NCBI GenBank assembly: GCA_026018925.1
Contig: JAKSZU010000003.1
Coordinates: 189,383,639 to 189,447,638, forward strand
Length of the DNA: 64,000 bases
Source of the DNA: Tupaia tana
Taxonomy: Eukaryota; Chordata; Mammalia; Scandentia; Tupaiidae
Direction of reading: 5' to 3'
The notes under the pieces are model-generated. The model did not search any database and was not told the DNA's origin. It saw only the letters and a program-made list of their open reading frames with translations. Shown here piece by piece: positions 1 through 10,340 of this stretch; positions within the stretch are counted from its first letter, which is position 1; the number at the start of each line of letters is the position of its first letter. Both the position numbers and the translations under genes were made by a program.

Positions 1-409
1 AACCCAAGAGGTTTATGTGCTTTTAACACCAATTTTGAGGATCTCTGTGTATATTTCACCATGTGGGGGGTAATGGTGGGTCTGAAACACAGTTTGTGAG
101 CTGATTTCTTCCTCCGGGCTTCATGGAGGGTTCACAGTGAAGATGAAATTGTATAAATGACTGCTGGCCTCAAGGCTGTGTTTGTAAACTAGGGGTGATT
201 ACAGGATATGGGCAGGAGGGAGCCATTCAGACAACAGGGATTCTGCTGGCAGGTACGGGAGCGGAGTGGGCCCCGGTAAGGACTGCAATGCACAGGTAAG
301 CCATGGGCAGCCCTCATCTGAAATAGGCATTTGACATTTAGCATTCTCTAAATGGACAGAAAGAGTGGGATGGGAGGTGGAAAAGAACAGAATTCCTCCA
401 CTTTATAAG
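1..409. other. unique sequence, nothing recognised
   Basis: No repeat signature, splice-bounded reading frame or promoter motif stands out. Short open frames have no recognisable protein similarity. Confidence 0.4.
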
Positions 410-580
410 TGCAAATTATTTAACATTAGAATAGCACTTTCATTTTTTTTTTCAAGCTCTCTCAGATATTAATTCTTATGTTTAAAATAGTCCTGAGAGG
501 AGGGCAAGGAATATTATTCTCACTTTGTAGGGGAGGCCTCTGAAGCCCAGGGAGGTAAGATGGCTCACTCAAAGTCCCCC
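410..580 (-). repeat. MIR-like relic
   Basis: The layout resembles an antisense MIR: a TTATTCTCACTTTGTAGG block followed by GAAGCCCAGGGAGGTAAG, the usual 'cells of counts' core pattern of MIR in reverse. It is diverged and has no clear ends. Confidence 0.4.
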
Positions 581-892
581 CTGTGTTAACTGCCCTGTCT
601 CATGATTACCATGACATCAGGGAAAGGTCCCTGTTCTCAGATTCCCAACTCAGGAGTCGTTCCACCTACATCCTTATTGTGTCCTTATTCCACGCAGACT
701 CTGTTGAGGATGCCAAAGTCCCTTCCCTCCATTTGTACTCAGTAAGAAAGGAAAGGAAGATAGTTTCATGGAGCAATTGGAGACTAGGCAGGGATGCTGT
801 GGAGCTCTGGTTCAGACAAAATTTGCTGTAGGTGCTAAGAGGGAAGATGGTTGATGGGTAAATCTGGGTGTTCTGGCATATCTACAACAATG

Positions 893-1000
893 CTGTCCCA
901 TACATAACGTTACATAACGTAACATACACGTTTTACATTTTACATAACATAAGTTACATATACATTTTACATAAGTTACATATACATTTTACATTTTCTA
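893..1000. repeat. AT-rich short tandem repeat
   Basis: Imperfect TACATAACGT and TACATTTT units. Positions 949-970 and 971-992 are two exact 22-bp copies. Followed by an A-rich stretch at 1010-1030. Confidence 0.75.
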
Positions 1001-1170
1001 ACGGCAACACAAAAAAAAAGAAAAAAAGAGACAAACTATTGAAATTAATTTTAATAATACATTTAACACAAAATATCCAAACTATTATCATTTCAAAGTG
1101 TAACCAATTTTCAAAATTATGAATGAGATGTTTTAAGTCCTTTGTTTTTTTTCAAAGAATTACTTAATTA

Positions 1171-1438
1171 ATTGTTTTTTTTTTTTTTTGAGAGGTTTTT
1201 GCTATAAGGCACATGCACTCGCCAGAAAGACAGAGAGAGACAGAGAGACAGAAAGTGAGAAATCACCCCCAGGGGGGATGGCCACGCCGCAATCCCTTCT
1301 CCTCCATTCTCCTCTCAGGATCTTGGGCACACATGCACACGTGCCCAGCGTGAGTTTAAGCCACTGGGTCCAGGACTCTAACTGCGGTCGACTACATGGG
1401 AGTCCAGCGACATAGCCATTATGCCAATTGCTGGTCCC
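1171..1438 (-). repeat. SINE-1 long
   Basis: Poly(T) at 1175-1189 is the A-tail in reverse. It is followed by the reversed tail (TTTTTGCTATAAGGC), CT-rich stretch, palindrome, core and tRNA-like head ending GCTGGTCCC. A short repeat (agaattac) occurs at 1156-1163 and 1439-1446 and may be the TSD. Confidence 0.9.
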
Positions 1439-1454
1439 AGAATTACGTATTTCA

Positions 1455-1487
1455 TTTTATCTATTACTATTATTATTATTTTATTTA

Positions 1488-1531
<44 letters not shown>

Positions 1532-1626
1532 AAGTGAGAAAGCAAGCCTCTACATCCAGAACTTGTACCATGGTTAGCCATGTGTGAATCCAGCACCTCA
1601 ACCCCCACACCACTTGCCCAACCCCA
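1455..1626 (-). repeat. SINE-1 short form with (AG)n
   Basis: Read on the minus strand, a tRNA-like head (GTGCTGGATTC, CATGGCTAACC) passes straight into GCTTGCTTTCTCACTTTCCC and a CT run without the usual core. The CT run has expanded into a pure (AG)n microsatellite at 1491-1528. Confidence 0.75.
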
Positions 1627-2407
1627 AGTCCTTGGTTTTTCATTAAAGCTCTGAGATGCCAAGTACATTTAAAACCTCTATTCAAATGCTAAATTTGCAT
1701 CAGAGATATTTGAGCTGTATTTGTGTACATATATATATATATATCCACTAAATATTCCTGTAAAAAAGTAGATTCACTTATGCTGGTTGTTCCAAATAGA
1801 CTTTAAAGTTTTCCAAAAACTTAGTCAAGTATCAGTTTTTAAAATTTAAATTTAAATAAACCAAAATAAAATAAATTTAAAATTCACTTCTTTAGTCATA
1901 CTAACCACGGTTCAATTGCCTAATACCTGTGTGTGGCTCTTGGCAACAGTCTCGGACAGCTCCTCCGTAGATGACATGATTTGGCAGCCACAGTGTCAGG
2001 AGCTTGGTTTTGACAGTGTCTCAGACTCTAGGAAATGACCCAGGCTTTCTTCTTCCCAGCATGCACCTACCCTAGTATCTTGTTTTCCTGTGGTAACCTG
2101 CTCAGTTCGATGGCTCATGAAGAGGACCAGGTCTCAGACTACGTCACCCATGAAAGCATGAATAACTTTATAAGAAGATGGGTGTGGCTTTGGCACTCCA
2201 TACCCTATCTCCATTGACAAGGGATCCGTGGAGGTTGGTGTGATGTTGTTATGTTTCACAGTGCCCTCTCAGACCCATGAGTGGATGATGACCCATCTCC
2301 ACAGCCATCAACACACATATACCACACAAACACACACACCACACAATAACACACATGCACCCCACACAAATACATTTTTGGCCTCAAGAAATGGATGTTT
2401 GGGAACT
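1627..2407. other. unique sequence with simple repeats
   Basis: No gene seen. Contains (AT)n at about 1732-1744 and a CA-rich low-complexity patch at about 2310-2372. Confidence 0.45.
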
Positions 2408-2648
2408 GACAGTGGTATAGTGGTAGCACAATGCTCTGGAAGACTGACCCACATAGGAAAGCTCTAGGTTCATGTCCAGAAAATTCTCAGTACAGCAGGC
2501 ATGCACATGCCCATGATCCAGGGCTGGCTGAGGCTAGGGGTGGATTATGGCATCAGAATCCTGCTGGGGGTACTGTCTCTCTATCTCTCACTCTCTGTGA
2601 GTCTCGCTCCCTCATCAAAGAAAAAAAACACTTTAAGAAATTAATTTC
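2408..2648 (+). repeat. SINE-2 copy
   Basis: Head with AGTGGTATAGTGGTAGCAC (A-box-like) and GGTTCATGTCC (B-box-like), then CCATGATCCAGGGCTGGCTG, CTGCTGGGGGTACTGTCTC, a CT-rich stretch and an A-rich tail. It shares the central block with the minus-strand copies at 6661-6891 and 54405-54633 and differs from SINE-1 throughout. Confidence 0.7.
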
Positions 2649-3205
2649 TGAACAGTTAGGCTGAAGCACAAGCAAGGAGTTAGTAGACTAGTGACCTGTT
2701 GTAATTTTTTTGCCATTGACCCAGGTGTAACCTTGACCAAACCAGTTACCTCCAGTTTCCCATAAGATGTGATTCTAAATCCTCCTCAGCCTGAGAATCT
2801 GGTCCAGTTTGACAAACAAGTGCCCTTGGGTCAAATCTTGCCACGCCCATTTGTTTACATATTGTCTGTGGCAGCTCTCACCTGCATTGAAGGGTTGAGT
2901 CAGAGACTACATGGCCCACAACGCTGAAAATACTTACCCCCTGTCCCTTTCTGGAAAAAGTTTGTAGACCTGGTTCTCATCTGTGGTCCCAGCTCATTTT
3001 AACCATCTCTCTATATTGATTATGTTCCTTACTGACTCAGCAAATATTTATTGGAAACCCTCATTGTGCAAAGTGTCATAAAAATCACTGAAGTAAGATG
3101 GCAACAGTCATTGCTCCCAGAATTTGACATCCTAGCTCAGAATAGAGGTAGCTGATTCCCAGTAGATCTGCTATTATCCCCTAATACCTGGCTCTACTTC
3201 TATAG
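2649..3205. other. unique sequence, possible weak L2/MIR end
   Basis: No gene recognised. CAGCAAATATTTATTGGAAA near 3040 resembles the reversed end of an old L2/MIR element but is too short to assign. Confidence 0.35.
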
Positions 3206-3852
3206 TTTGATGGTTAATTTTATGTGTTAACTTGTCAGGGTCATTAGATGTCCAGATATTTGGTCAAACATTATTCTGGGTATTCACATAAGGGCTTTTT
3301 GAATAAGACTGAAATTAAAATCAGTGCACTTTGGAGTAAAGTAGATGGCCCTGTGCTGTGAGGATGGGCCTTTTACAGAGAGCCTGAATAGCACAAGAAG
3401 ACTGCCCTCCCCTGAGCAAGGGATGATATTCCAGTTTGCTAACCCACCCCTACTGATTTTGGACTTGCCAGCCTCTGTAATCGCATGAACCAATTTCACA
3501 TTTAAAAAATCTCTTTCTAGGGAACCAGCAGTTAGCGTAATGGCTATGTCACTGGACTCCCACGTAGTCGACCGCGGTTCGCGTCTCGGACCCGGTGGCT
3601 TACAACTCACGCCGGGCGCGTGTGCGTGCGTGCCCAAGATCCCGAGAGGTGAATGGAGGAGAAGGGATTGCGGCGTGACCATCCCCCCTGGGGGGTGATT
3701 TCTCGCTTTCTGTCTCTCTGTCTCTCTCTGTCTGTCTGGCGAGCGCACGCGCCCTATAGCGAAAAACCTCTCAAAAAAAAAAAAAAAATCTCTTTCTATA
3801 TGTGCACACGTCCTATTGATTCTGTTTTTGGAGAACCCTGGCTAATATTCAT
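3206..3852 (+). mobile_element. ERVL-type LTR (MLT2-like), split by a SINE
   Basis: Starts TTTGATGGTTAATTTTATGT and contains CCAGATATTTGGTCAAACAT, GCCTGAATAGCACAAGAAGA and GGACTTGCCAGCCTC. It resumes after the SINE with TATTGATTCTGTTTTTGGAG and AACCCTGGCTAAT. This order matches MLT2-type solo LTRs. No internal proviral sequence is present. The SINE at 3520-3782 interrupts it. Confidence 0.7.
3520..3782 (+). repeat. SINE-1 long, young (GGGAACC subtype)
   Basis: Complete element with a 16-bp perfect TSD (aaaaaatctctttcta) at 3504-3519 and 3783-3798. It has a variant B box, GGTTCGCGTCT. It differs from the copy at 62184 at only about five positions by eye, so it is recent. Confidence 0.95.
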
Positions 3853-3992
3853 GGTAATAGAAATTTTAGCTGGCAAATGGCTATCTAGAATAGAGAGGAC
3901 ATTTTCCAGCCTCTCTTATAGCTAGGTGTGGCATAAGGCTAAGATTTGCCTGATGGAATGTAAGCAAAATTTCATGTGGCAGGTTTTCCCTT

Positions 3993-4396
3993 AAGATATG
4001 GGTAATGGGGGGACGTGGTGGCGCCCGCCCTATGGCAAAAACCTGTGGAGGCTGGAGGATTGCGGCATCGAGTCCATCTCGCTCGCTCGCTCTCTGTCTC
4101 TCTCAGTGAGTGCACGATTGGGAACCAGCAGTTAGCGTAATGGCTATGTCGCTGGACTCCCACGTAGTCGACCGCGGTTCGTGTCCCGGACCCGGTGGCT
4201 TAAAACTCACTCCGGGCACGTGTGCGTGCCCAAGATCCTGAGAGGAGAATGGAGGAGAAGGGATTGCAGCGTGACCATCCCCCCGGGGGGTGACTTCTCG
4301 CTTTCTGTCTGTCTCTCTCTGTCTGTATGGCAAGCGCACGCGCCCTATAGCGAAAACCTCTCCAAAAAAAAAAAAAAAAAGATATGGCTAATGGGG
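3993..4396 (+). repeat. composite SINE with one TSD pair
   Basis: The TSD aagatatggGtaatgggg lies at 3993-4010 and, with one mismatch (C), at 4379-4396. Between them are a ~109-bp left module (4011-4119) and a complete young SINE-1 (4120-4378). The module holds GCCCTATGGCAAAAACCT (near-identical to the SINE-1 tail), GGATTGCGGC (identical to the core) and a CTCGC-rich stretch ending GAGTGCACG, in permuted order. Part of it (GTGGCGC, GAGGCTGGAGGAT, GAGTCC) also resembles the 7SL RNA Alu domain. The right part is an ordinary GGGAACC-type SINE-1 with poly(A). Confidence 0.85.
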
Positions 4397-4460
4397 CCAG
4401 TAGGTGGAATAGTGGTTAAGGTGCTGGATTCCCACATGGCTGACAAAGGGCTCTGTAGGT
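4393..4460 (+). repeat. truncated older SINE-1 head
   Basis: GGGGCCAGTAGGTGGAATAG and GGTGCTGGATTCCCACATGG match the head of older SINE-1 copies. The element stops after the head, and the younger composite inserted at its 5' edge. Confidence 0.7.
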
Positions 4461-5249
4461 GATACTTGTTATGCTCTGGGTTAGAGGTTATTTCTGATGG
4501 AAACCACTGGAAAGAGTTGAAGACACAAAAGACTTACCTTCCACTGAGGTTAACCTTAAGAAGTGGGATCATGCTGCGAACACCCTGGCTTTTCCCATCT
4601 TCCTTTGGTTGAATAAAACCAATCCTGTTAGGTTGGTCAGAGCTAATCGCAACAGTGGCCTTTGTGGCCTTCTCCTTAGCAACCCTCACCCCCTGAGGCC
4701 ATCTCAGGACTGAGAGGCCCATAAATTAAGTCTCTGTGGAAAAACCAGTCTTGGGTCTCTCACCGAAACCCAACCCCAGGCCCATCGTGCAGCATGAGCT
4801 CATTCTGCCCCAACTGGGAGAATGAGAATATGGTCTGTGAATTTCTCTTCCACTTTGTCAAAATAAGAGCAGAAAAAAAGGGGGGAGGAGAGGGGGGAGA
4901 GACGCCTCTGCAAAAGTGTTTTCTTTCAGCTTTTATTTGCACATATTCTGTATAATTATGGTCAGCAAGAGGGCATTTTCCACGGCCACACTGGCAGTAT
5001 TTTCCACACAAAGGTTTATGCTGGCGGGCAGCCTGCCCTTGAGCTATTTACTTGTGTGGTGCATAGAAAACCATCAGACCTATGGCCAGTTAAGACCCAA
5101 GCAAAATGTTTTCATTTGGACCTCTGCTGTAACAGGGCATATTATTTTAATTTCCCCTCCACCCCTGTCCCTCTTTCCTAGGTAAAGTGAGTCAGTGTGG
5201 TATAACCACCTTTATGCAACCAACTCCATGGTTTAACTCCAACCTAACA
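4461..5249. other. unique sequence, no gene recognised
   Basis: Contains a purine-rich patch at 4868-4902. Open frames here do not resemble known proteins. Confidence 0.4.
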
Positions 5250-5570
5250 GCTAATACTCACATTTTAAAATGCTCCTTCCAAGCTTTCAAGATCTTAGAA
5301 ATATCTTACCCACTGTTACTCCGTCTCATTCTCTCTATCCAGTTAAGCCTTTTGCCTTGTTGGGGCCTCAAACACCAAGCGCATTTCTTCCTCCAGGCCA
5401 TTATTCATGCTGTGCTTCACCATCCCAGTCCTAAATGCCTGCCTCCTTCATTGTCTTCTCTGAATCCTGCCCACCATTTGGCACCCAGTTCTGCACTCCT
5501 CCCCAGTGAAGCCCTCCCTGACTGCAGGAGTTGTCCTGATTCCTTCTTCCTTCAGTGACCTGTGAGGCTG
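5250..5570 (+). repeat. L2-like LINE relic
   Basis: Pyrimidine-rich text with GAAGCCCTCCCTGACTGCAG has the layout of the L2 region preceding its 3' end. It is old and indel-ridden. Confidence 0.4.
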
Positions 5571-6647
5571 TAGTGGTTGGTCTCTAGCTGTCTATTTTGC
5601 AATTAAGGAGTCACTAGACAAATTGATCAAAATGTTAACATCAGTTTGTTCATAGCACCATAATATAAATCAAGTAATTCATTGAGCAAGTATTTCCTGA
5701 ACGTCTAGCTTATGGTCATTTCAGTAGGGAACAATCTGTGTCAGAAAATGTGAGAATCCCTGGGTGAAATAGCCTCATTTCTGTCCTAGAGGAATTTGTA
5801 GAGACTGTTTGAGAAAACAAGCTACACACATAAAAGATGATTCCGGGGTCTGAAGTATGATGATTTTTTTCAAACAGCACCAGGTAGACAATAAGAAGAG
5901 AAGCCATCACCGTCCACTAGAGGGGACAGGGGTTGGGAGGCAGTTTTGGATGACAGAGAGGTCAACTTCATGCTGTTTATTGAACGCATGGATGGATGTG
6001 TGCATGCACGTAAGCATGGGTGCACCAAAAGATGGATGGTACGAATCACATCCAGAAATATTGATCACTCACCGTACTCCAGTCGCAGGGAGACTTCGAT
6101 GAATAATGCGGTCTCCAAAGAGACTGTAGTCTGGTCTGGTAGCATGGAAATTCAGTCATGAGGCAACCAGCAGTGACTCGAAAAGTTCAAAGAGAAGTAA
6201 TATTAGCTGCCATTTTTTAAACACCTACAATATGTTAGGTGTTTTTCAAATATTATTGCTATGATTGCCACTCTGGGGTGCCAAAGCAAACTCAGAGGGG
6301 GACTGTGGGTCATTTCAAAATTTTGAGGGAAGCATAATGATACTTACCAGCTGTTAGACATTGGGCAAACTACTAGCTCAAGGTGGTTCACAGTTTTAAT
6401 ATTAGATCATACCATAATCCTTTCAGTGTTACGATATTTTAATGGAGCTAGGTCTTTTGTGGTGGCTGTGGTAAATAAAGCAGAACCATATGAAAGTCAA
6501 CATGGAACAGAAGATGAAGGAAGCAGTGTCCAATCAGCTTCCAAGGTTCGAGAAATTGTACAATGCCCAGTAAGGACTTGCATCCCATTAATACATAATT
6601 GTTGCTACTTAAGAATAAAATCAAACTAGTAATTACTTTGTTAAGAC
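5571..6647. other. unique sequence with a possible MIR/L2 trace
   Basis: ACACCTACAATATGTTAGGT near 6222 recalls an L2/MIR end. No exon or RNA gene is recognised. Confidence 0.35.
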
Positions 6648-6660
6648 ATAAATTCTTATT

Positions 6661-6891
6661 TCTGTAAGTTTATTTATGTGTTGCTTCCATGAGCAAGAGA
6701 GAGAGAGGGAAAGATAGACAGCACCTCTCATAGGGTCCTGATCCGGGATCCACCTCAGCTCCAGCCAGCCCTGGATCATGGACAAGCGTGTGCCAGATTT
6801 CCTCAGAGAGGTCTCTGGACCTGCAGCAGGAACTTTCCCTCTGGGCCTCACAGAACATCGTATTTAACCTCTGTGCCACTGTTTGGGCCCC
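6661..6891 (-). repeat. SINE-2 copy with clear TSD
   Basis: A 13-bp perfect TSD (ataaattcttatt) lies at 6648-6660 and 6892-6904. The minus strand reads CAGTGGCACAGAGGTTAA, then CCATGATCCAGGGCTGGCTG, a CT-rich stretch and an A/T-rich tail. This copy fixes the ends of the SINE-2 family at about 231 bp. Confidence 0.85.
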
Positions 6892-6945
6892 ATAAATTCT
6901 TATTAAGTTGTTTGGTCCTAACTTTTTGATAAATGAAACTCTCAC

Positions 6946-6950
<5 letters not shown>

Positions 6951-6978
<28 letters not shown>

Positions 6979-7225
6979 TGAGAGATTTTTGCTATAAGGT
7001 GCATGTACTCACCAGAAAGACAGAGACAGAGAGATAGAAAGCGAGAAATCACCCCCCAGGGGGCATGGCCACACTGCAATCCCTTCTTGTACATTCTCCT
7101 CTTGGGATCTTGGGCACACATGCACACACGCCCAACATGAGTTTAAGCCACTGGGTCTGGGACTCGAACCACATTCGACTATGTGGGAGTCCAGTAACAT
7201 AGCCATTATGCCAACTGCTGGTCCC
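6951..7225 (-). repeat. SINE-1 long, young
   Basis: 27-nt poly(T) at the left end, head ending GCTGGTCCC at the right. A 13-bp perfect TSD (actctcacagttt) lies at 6938-6950 and 7226-7238. Confidence 0.95.
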
Positions 7226-7238
7226 ACTCTCACAGTTT

Positions 7239-9169
7239 CTTAAGGCCTTTAGTCACTGTGGAAAAATTTACTGCAGTACCATAGAAACCATGAATTGAGA
7301 AAGTTCGGGGCTCTCTGCCAATTTTTGCCAATCCTCCCAAGTTACTAACTTGCCAAAGATCAACAGGTAGGAAATTGCAGAGTCAGGTTTGAACTCAGAT
7401 CAATTTGGAGAATATCTTCTCTATAACTACATCACTTCTGCTTCTAATAATGGTGGGAACTGATGGGTAGGTAGGGCTGTGTAGCGGCAGAAGTTGGGGA
7501 AATGGCACGGGACCAGCACATTCATGAAACCAAGAGGACTCGGATCTGAGCCTGGAAGACCACATTACATAGTTACTCTCCTCTATGCCACCTGTTCTTG
7601 TTGAGTTTCCAATGGGATCCTGGTCTTAGGGAGGAAGAAGAAATAACTTCTGAGAGAGGTGCAGCGAAGAGACCCAGTGATGATTTTCGTCCAGGCTGTG
7701 CTGTAGAAGAGGTGAGAGTGGGGGTGACTGTGGTCAAGGTGCAAGAAATGGGGGCTGGGTCTGCACACATGTTTTATTGCAGCCTACTGATTCTTGACAT
7801 TATCCCCAAATATCCAGACTTCTGTCATTTCAGGCAACCAAGTCATGCCAAAGTTATGAGGAAGATGAAGGCAAGTCCCCCTGAGGTAGAAAACCCTTTG
7901 GAACTGGGAAGAGTATAGGTCAACATCATTCAAACCTTGGCTCTTTTGTCCCATTTCCTTGACCTCCAGAAATCCCTCTGCCTCAGGGGAAGACTTCTAG
8001 CCTCCTCACCTCTAGAGGCCTCTGAAGCAGGCTGGGAACAGATACAAAGCCGGATCCCAGGGAAGCTCAAGGGCCTTTAGAGTATAGTGAGGCTTCCCTG
8101 CAACACAAAGATCTTCAAAGGCCAAGCCCAAGGCACTGTGACCCTCAGGAGGGTGGAGGGAGAGCCTGCATGCCAAGGGGCCTGGCCGGCAAGACCCCCT
8201 ACTGTGGCAGCAAGCCTGCTTGTAGGAGTCCCAAGAAGCCTAATTCAATTACCCTTATCAGAATGCCTCTGAACTTAACAAAGCAGATAATCAGTTCCAG
8301 AGACAGATACTGTGTGGGGGGCCAAAATTATTTTGCTTCCCCAAATTGGAGGCTGAAATTGGAGATGTATGGGTAATGGAAAACATAATCCCTCTTTAGC
8401 CCAGACCCACTTTCCTGTACCCATACCTGAGACACCCCTACCCTTTGAGCCAAGGAGGCTAGGATTCATCATCCAATTCCATCTTCTCCATGAATTGACC
8501 TCTTTTCCTCATAATCTTTGTGCCATAACCAGAAAGAAGCTGGGTAGAGGCTGTGAAGAGCAAAAAGGGATTAATATTCATGGAGACCTTCCCTACATTT
8601 ATCAGGTACATTATACACATTATTTATTTAAACCACCCAGATCTTTGGGGGAAATATATTAGTACCACCACTGTACAGAAGGCAACAGAGAATTGGAAAA
8701 GTTAAATTGGCACCTGAGGACCCATCCCTAGAAGCTGTGCACAGGTGGAATCCAAACACAGGTGTTGGATTTTGTAACCCACTATCACACACGGCCTTTC
8801 CACTCAACATCAGAAAGCACACAGAATCTCACTTAAGGATCCATAGCAACCCTCTAGGGTGGTCTCTTTTATATGGGAGGGACTGGACTCAGAGAGAATA
8901 AGCTCCCAAGCTCAGTGACTCAGTTGGAATTTCAGGTCAAGTCATCCTGCTGCTAAAACCAGGGTTCTCTGTGCTGTCTCACATCTGCAGTCCAAATTGT
9001 TTCTACAGATTGCCCATCACCCTAAGGGCAGAGATCGTATCATTTCATCTTCCCTGCTGGGCCTAGTACTGTGCCTGGAGAGAACCATGATGGGTGTTTC
9101 TCCTTCTTAGCCTGGGTGCTGAGTGGCCACGATTACTGCTGAATGTTTGGGTGTTTTCCTTCTCTAAAG
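7239..9169. other. mostly unique sequence with old repeat traces
   Basis: About 8590-8720 looks like an antisense MIR. About 8960-9095 looks like an L2 3' end (CCCTAAGGGCAGAGATCGTA, GGCCTAGTACTGTGCCTGG). The open frames at 7573-7918 and 8087-8472 have no recognisable homology. Confidence 0.4.
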
Positions 9170-9183
9170 AACTCTTAGCTCCT

Positions 9184-9454
9184 GGGGGACCAGCAGTTGG
9201 CGTAATGCCTATGTCACTGGACGCCCATGTAGTCAACCGTGGTTTGAGGCCCAGACCTGGTGGCTTAAACTCATGCTGGGCTCATGTGCATGCATGCCCA
9301 AGATCCCGAGAGGAGAATGGAGGAGAAGAGATTGCAGCATGGCCATCCCCTCTGGGGGGTGATTTCTCGCTTTCTGTCTCTCTGTCTCTCTCTGTCTTTC
9401 TGATGAGGGCACACACTCTATAGCAAAAACCTCTCCAAAGAAAAAAATAAATAA
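9184..9454 (+). repeat. SINE-1 long
   Basis: Complete copy. TSD aactcttagctcct at 9170-9183 against aactctcagctcct at 9455-9468 (one mismatch). B box GGTTTGAGGCC is decayed. Confidence 0.95.
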
Positions 9455-9559
9455 AACTCTCAGCTCCTATTTACCTATTATCATTCTACAATGTTGGCCC
9501 TGGAAAGAACCTCTCATATCAGTGGATCTCATTGACTTACTGTTTTTATTATGTCACAT

Positions 9560-10340
9560 TTGATATGTGCATTATAATATATATGTAAATGAAAAAGCAT
9601 AACGATAATCATAAAACCTGTGAACCCGCCACTCAACCTTAGTTCTCAGCTTGTTATAACTGATGCCCCTCCCATTTTCTTCACCCCCTCCCCCACAGAA
9701 ATAACCACTATCTTGAATTTTGTGTTTATTGCTCCCTTGATTATTTTTATTGTTTGAGTGGTAGGCTGCATAATTGATCCAAGTTCTTTAAGCATGTGAC
9801 TTTGCAGTTCTTCCTATTAGAGACAGCACAGATGTCCCTGCTCAGTGGTGTTAGACTTGCTTTGAGCAGTAGCATGTGGTAGGCAGTGACAGGGTGCAAA
9901 CTCGAGCCTAGGCTTTGAGAGGAATCACGTGTTTCTACTTTTCCCTTGTGTATTTCTGCCTTTGCCATGAGAAAAATGTGCTCTGGGTCACCTGCTAGTC
10001 TGAGGAGGATGAGAGACATGGAGCAGACCTGGACCTGATTTGAAGCTAGAACCAAGCCCACTGAGCCCAGCCTAGATTAGCCAGCCCCAGCTAACCCACA
10101 GACACCTGAGAATAACCATGCATGCTGCAGGCCATGGGCCCGGTGAGTAGTTATGCCGCATTACTGTGGCGATAGTTGACTGATACATTAGCTATGCCTG
10201 AGCAGTATGTTATTGATTTTTGCTTTTCTTTTTAATCTTTGAGAGATGATAATTAATGTTGCAAGTCATCATCTGCTGTTTGCTTTTCTCTCCCATTCAA
10301 CACTGCATTTCTGAGATTTAGCCAATGGGCTGTATCACAA
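9560..10340 (-). mobile_element. L1 3'-end remnant split by another repeat
   Basis: 9575-9754 (AACCACTATCTTGAATTTTG) and 10196-10335 (CCATTCAACACTGCATTTCTG) fit consecutive parts of the antisense 3' untranslated region of an old L1. The middle block, about 9755-10195, is foreign and ends ATAGTTGACTGATACATTAG, an ending seen in mammalian LTR-type repeats. I cannot name that family. Confidence 0.5.

Noticed and set aside
1491-1528. Possible GAGA-type regulatory element
   Set aside because: It is the expanded CT stretch of a reversed short SINE. No promoter context is visible.
3284-3748. A recurring peptide (…PGGMATPQSLLLHSPLGILG…) in many minus- and plus-strand frames, for example at 3284-3748, 4103-4339, 29351-29728 and 57221-57424
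   Set aside because: It is the antisense translation of SINE-1. It recurs because the repeat recurs, with no start context or codon constraint.
9094-9423. A second recurring peptide (GLNSCWAHVHACPRSREENG and similar) in sense frames
   Set aside because: Sense translation of the SINE-1 core, not a gene family.
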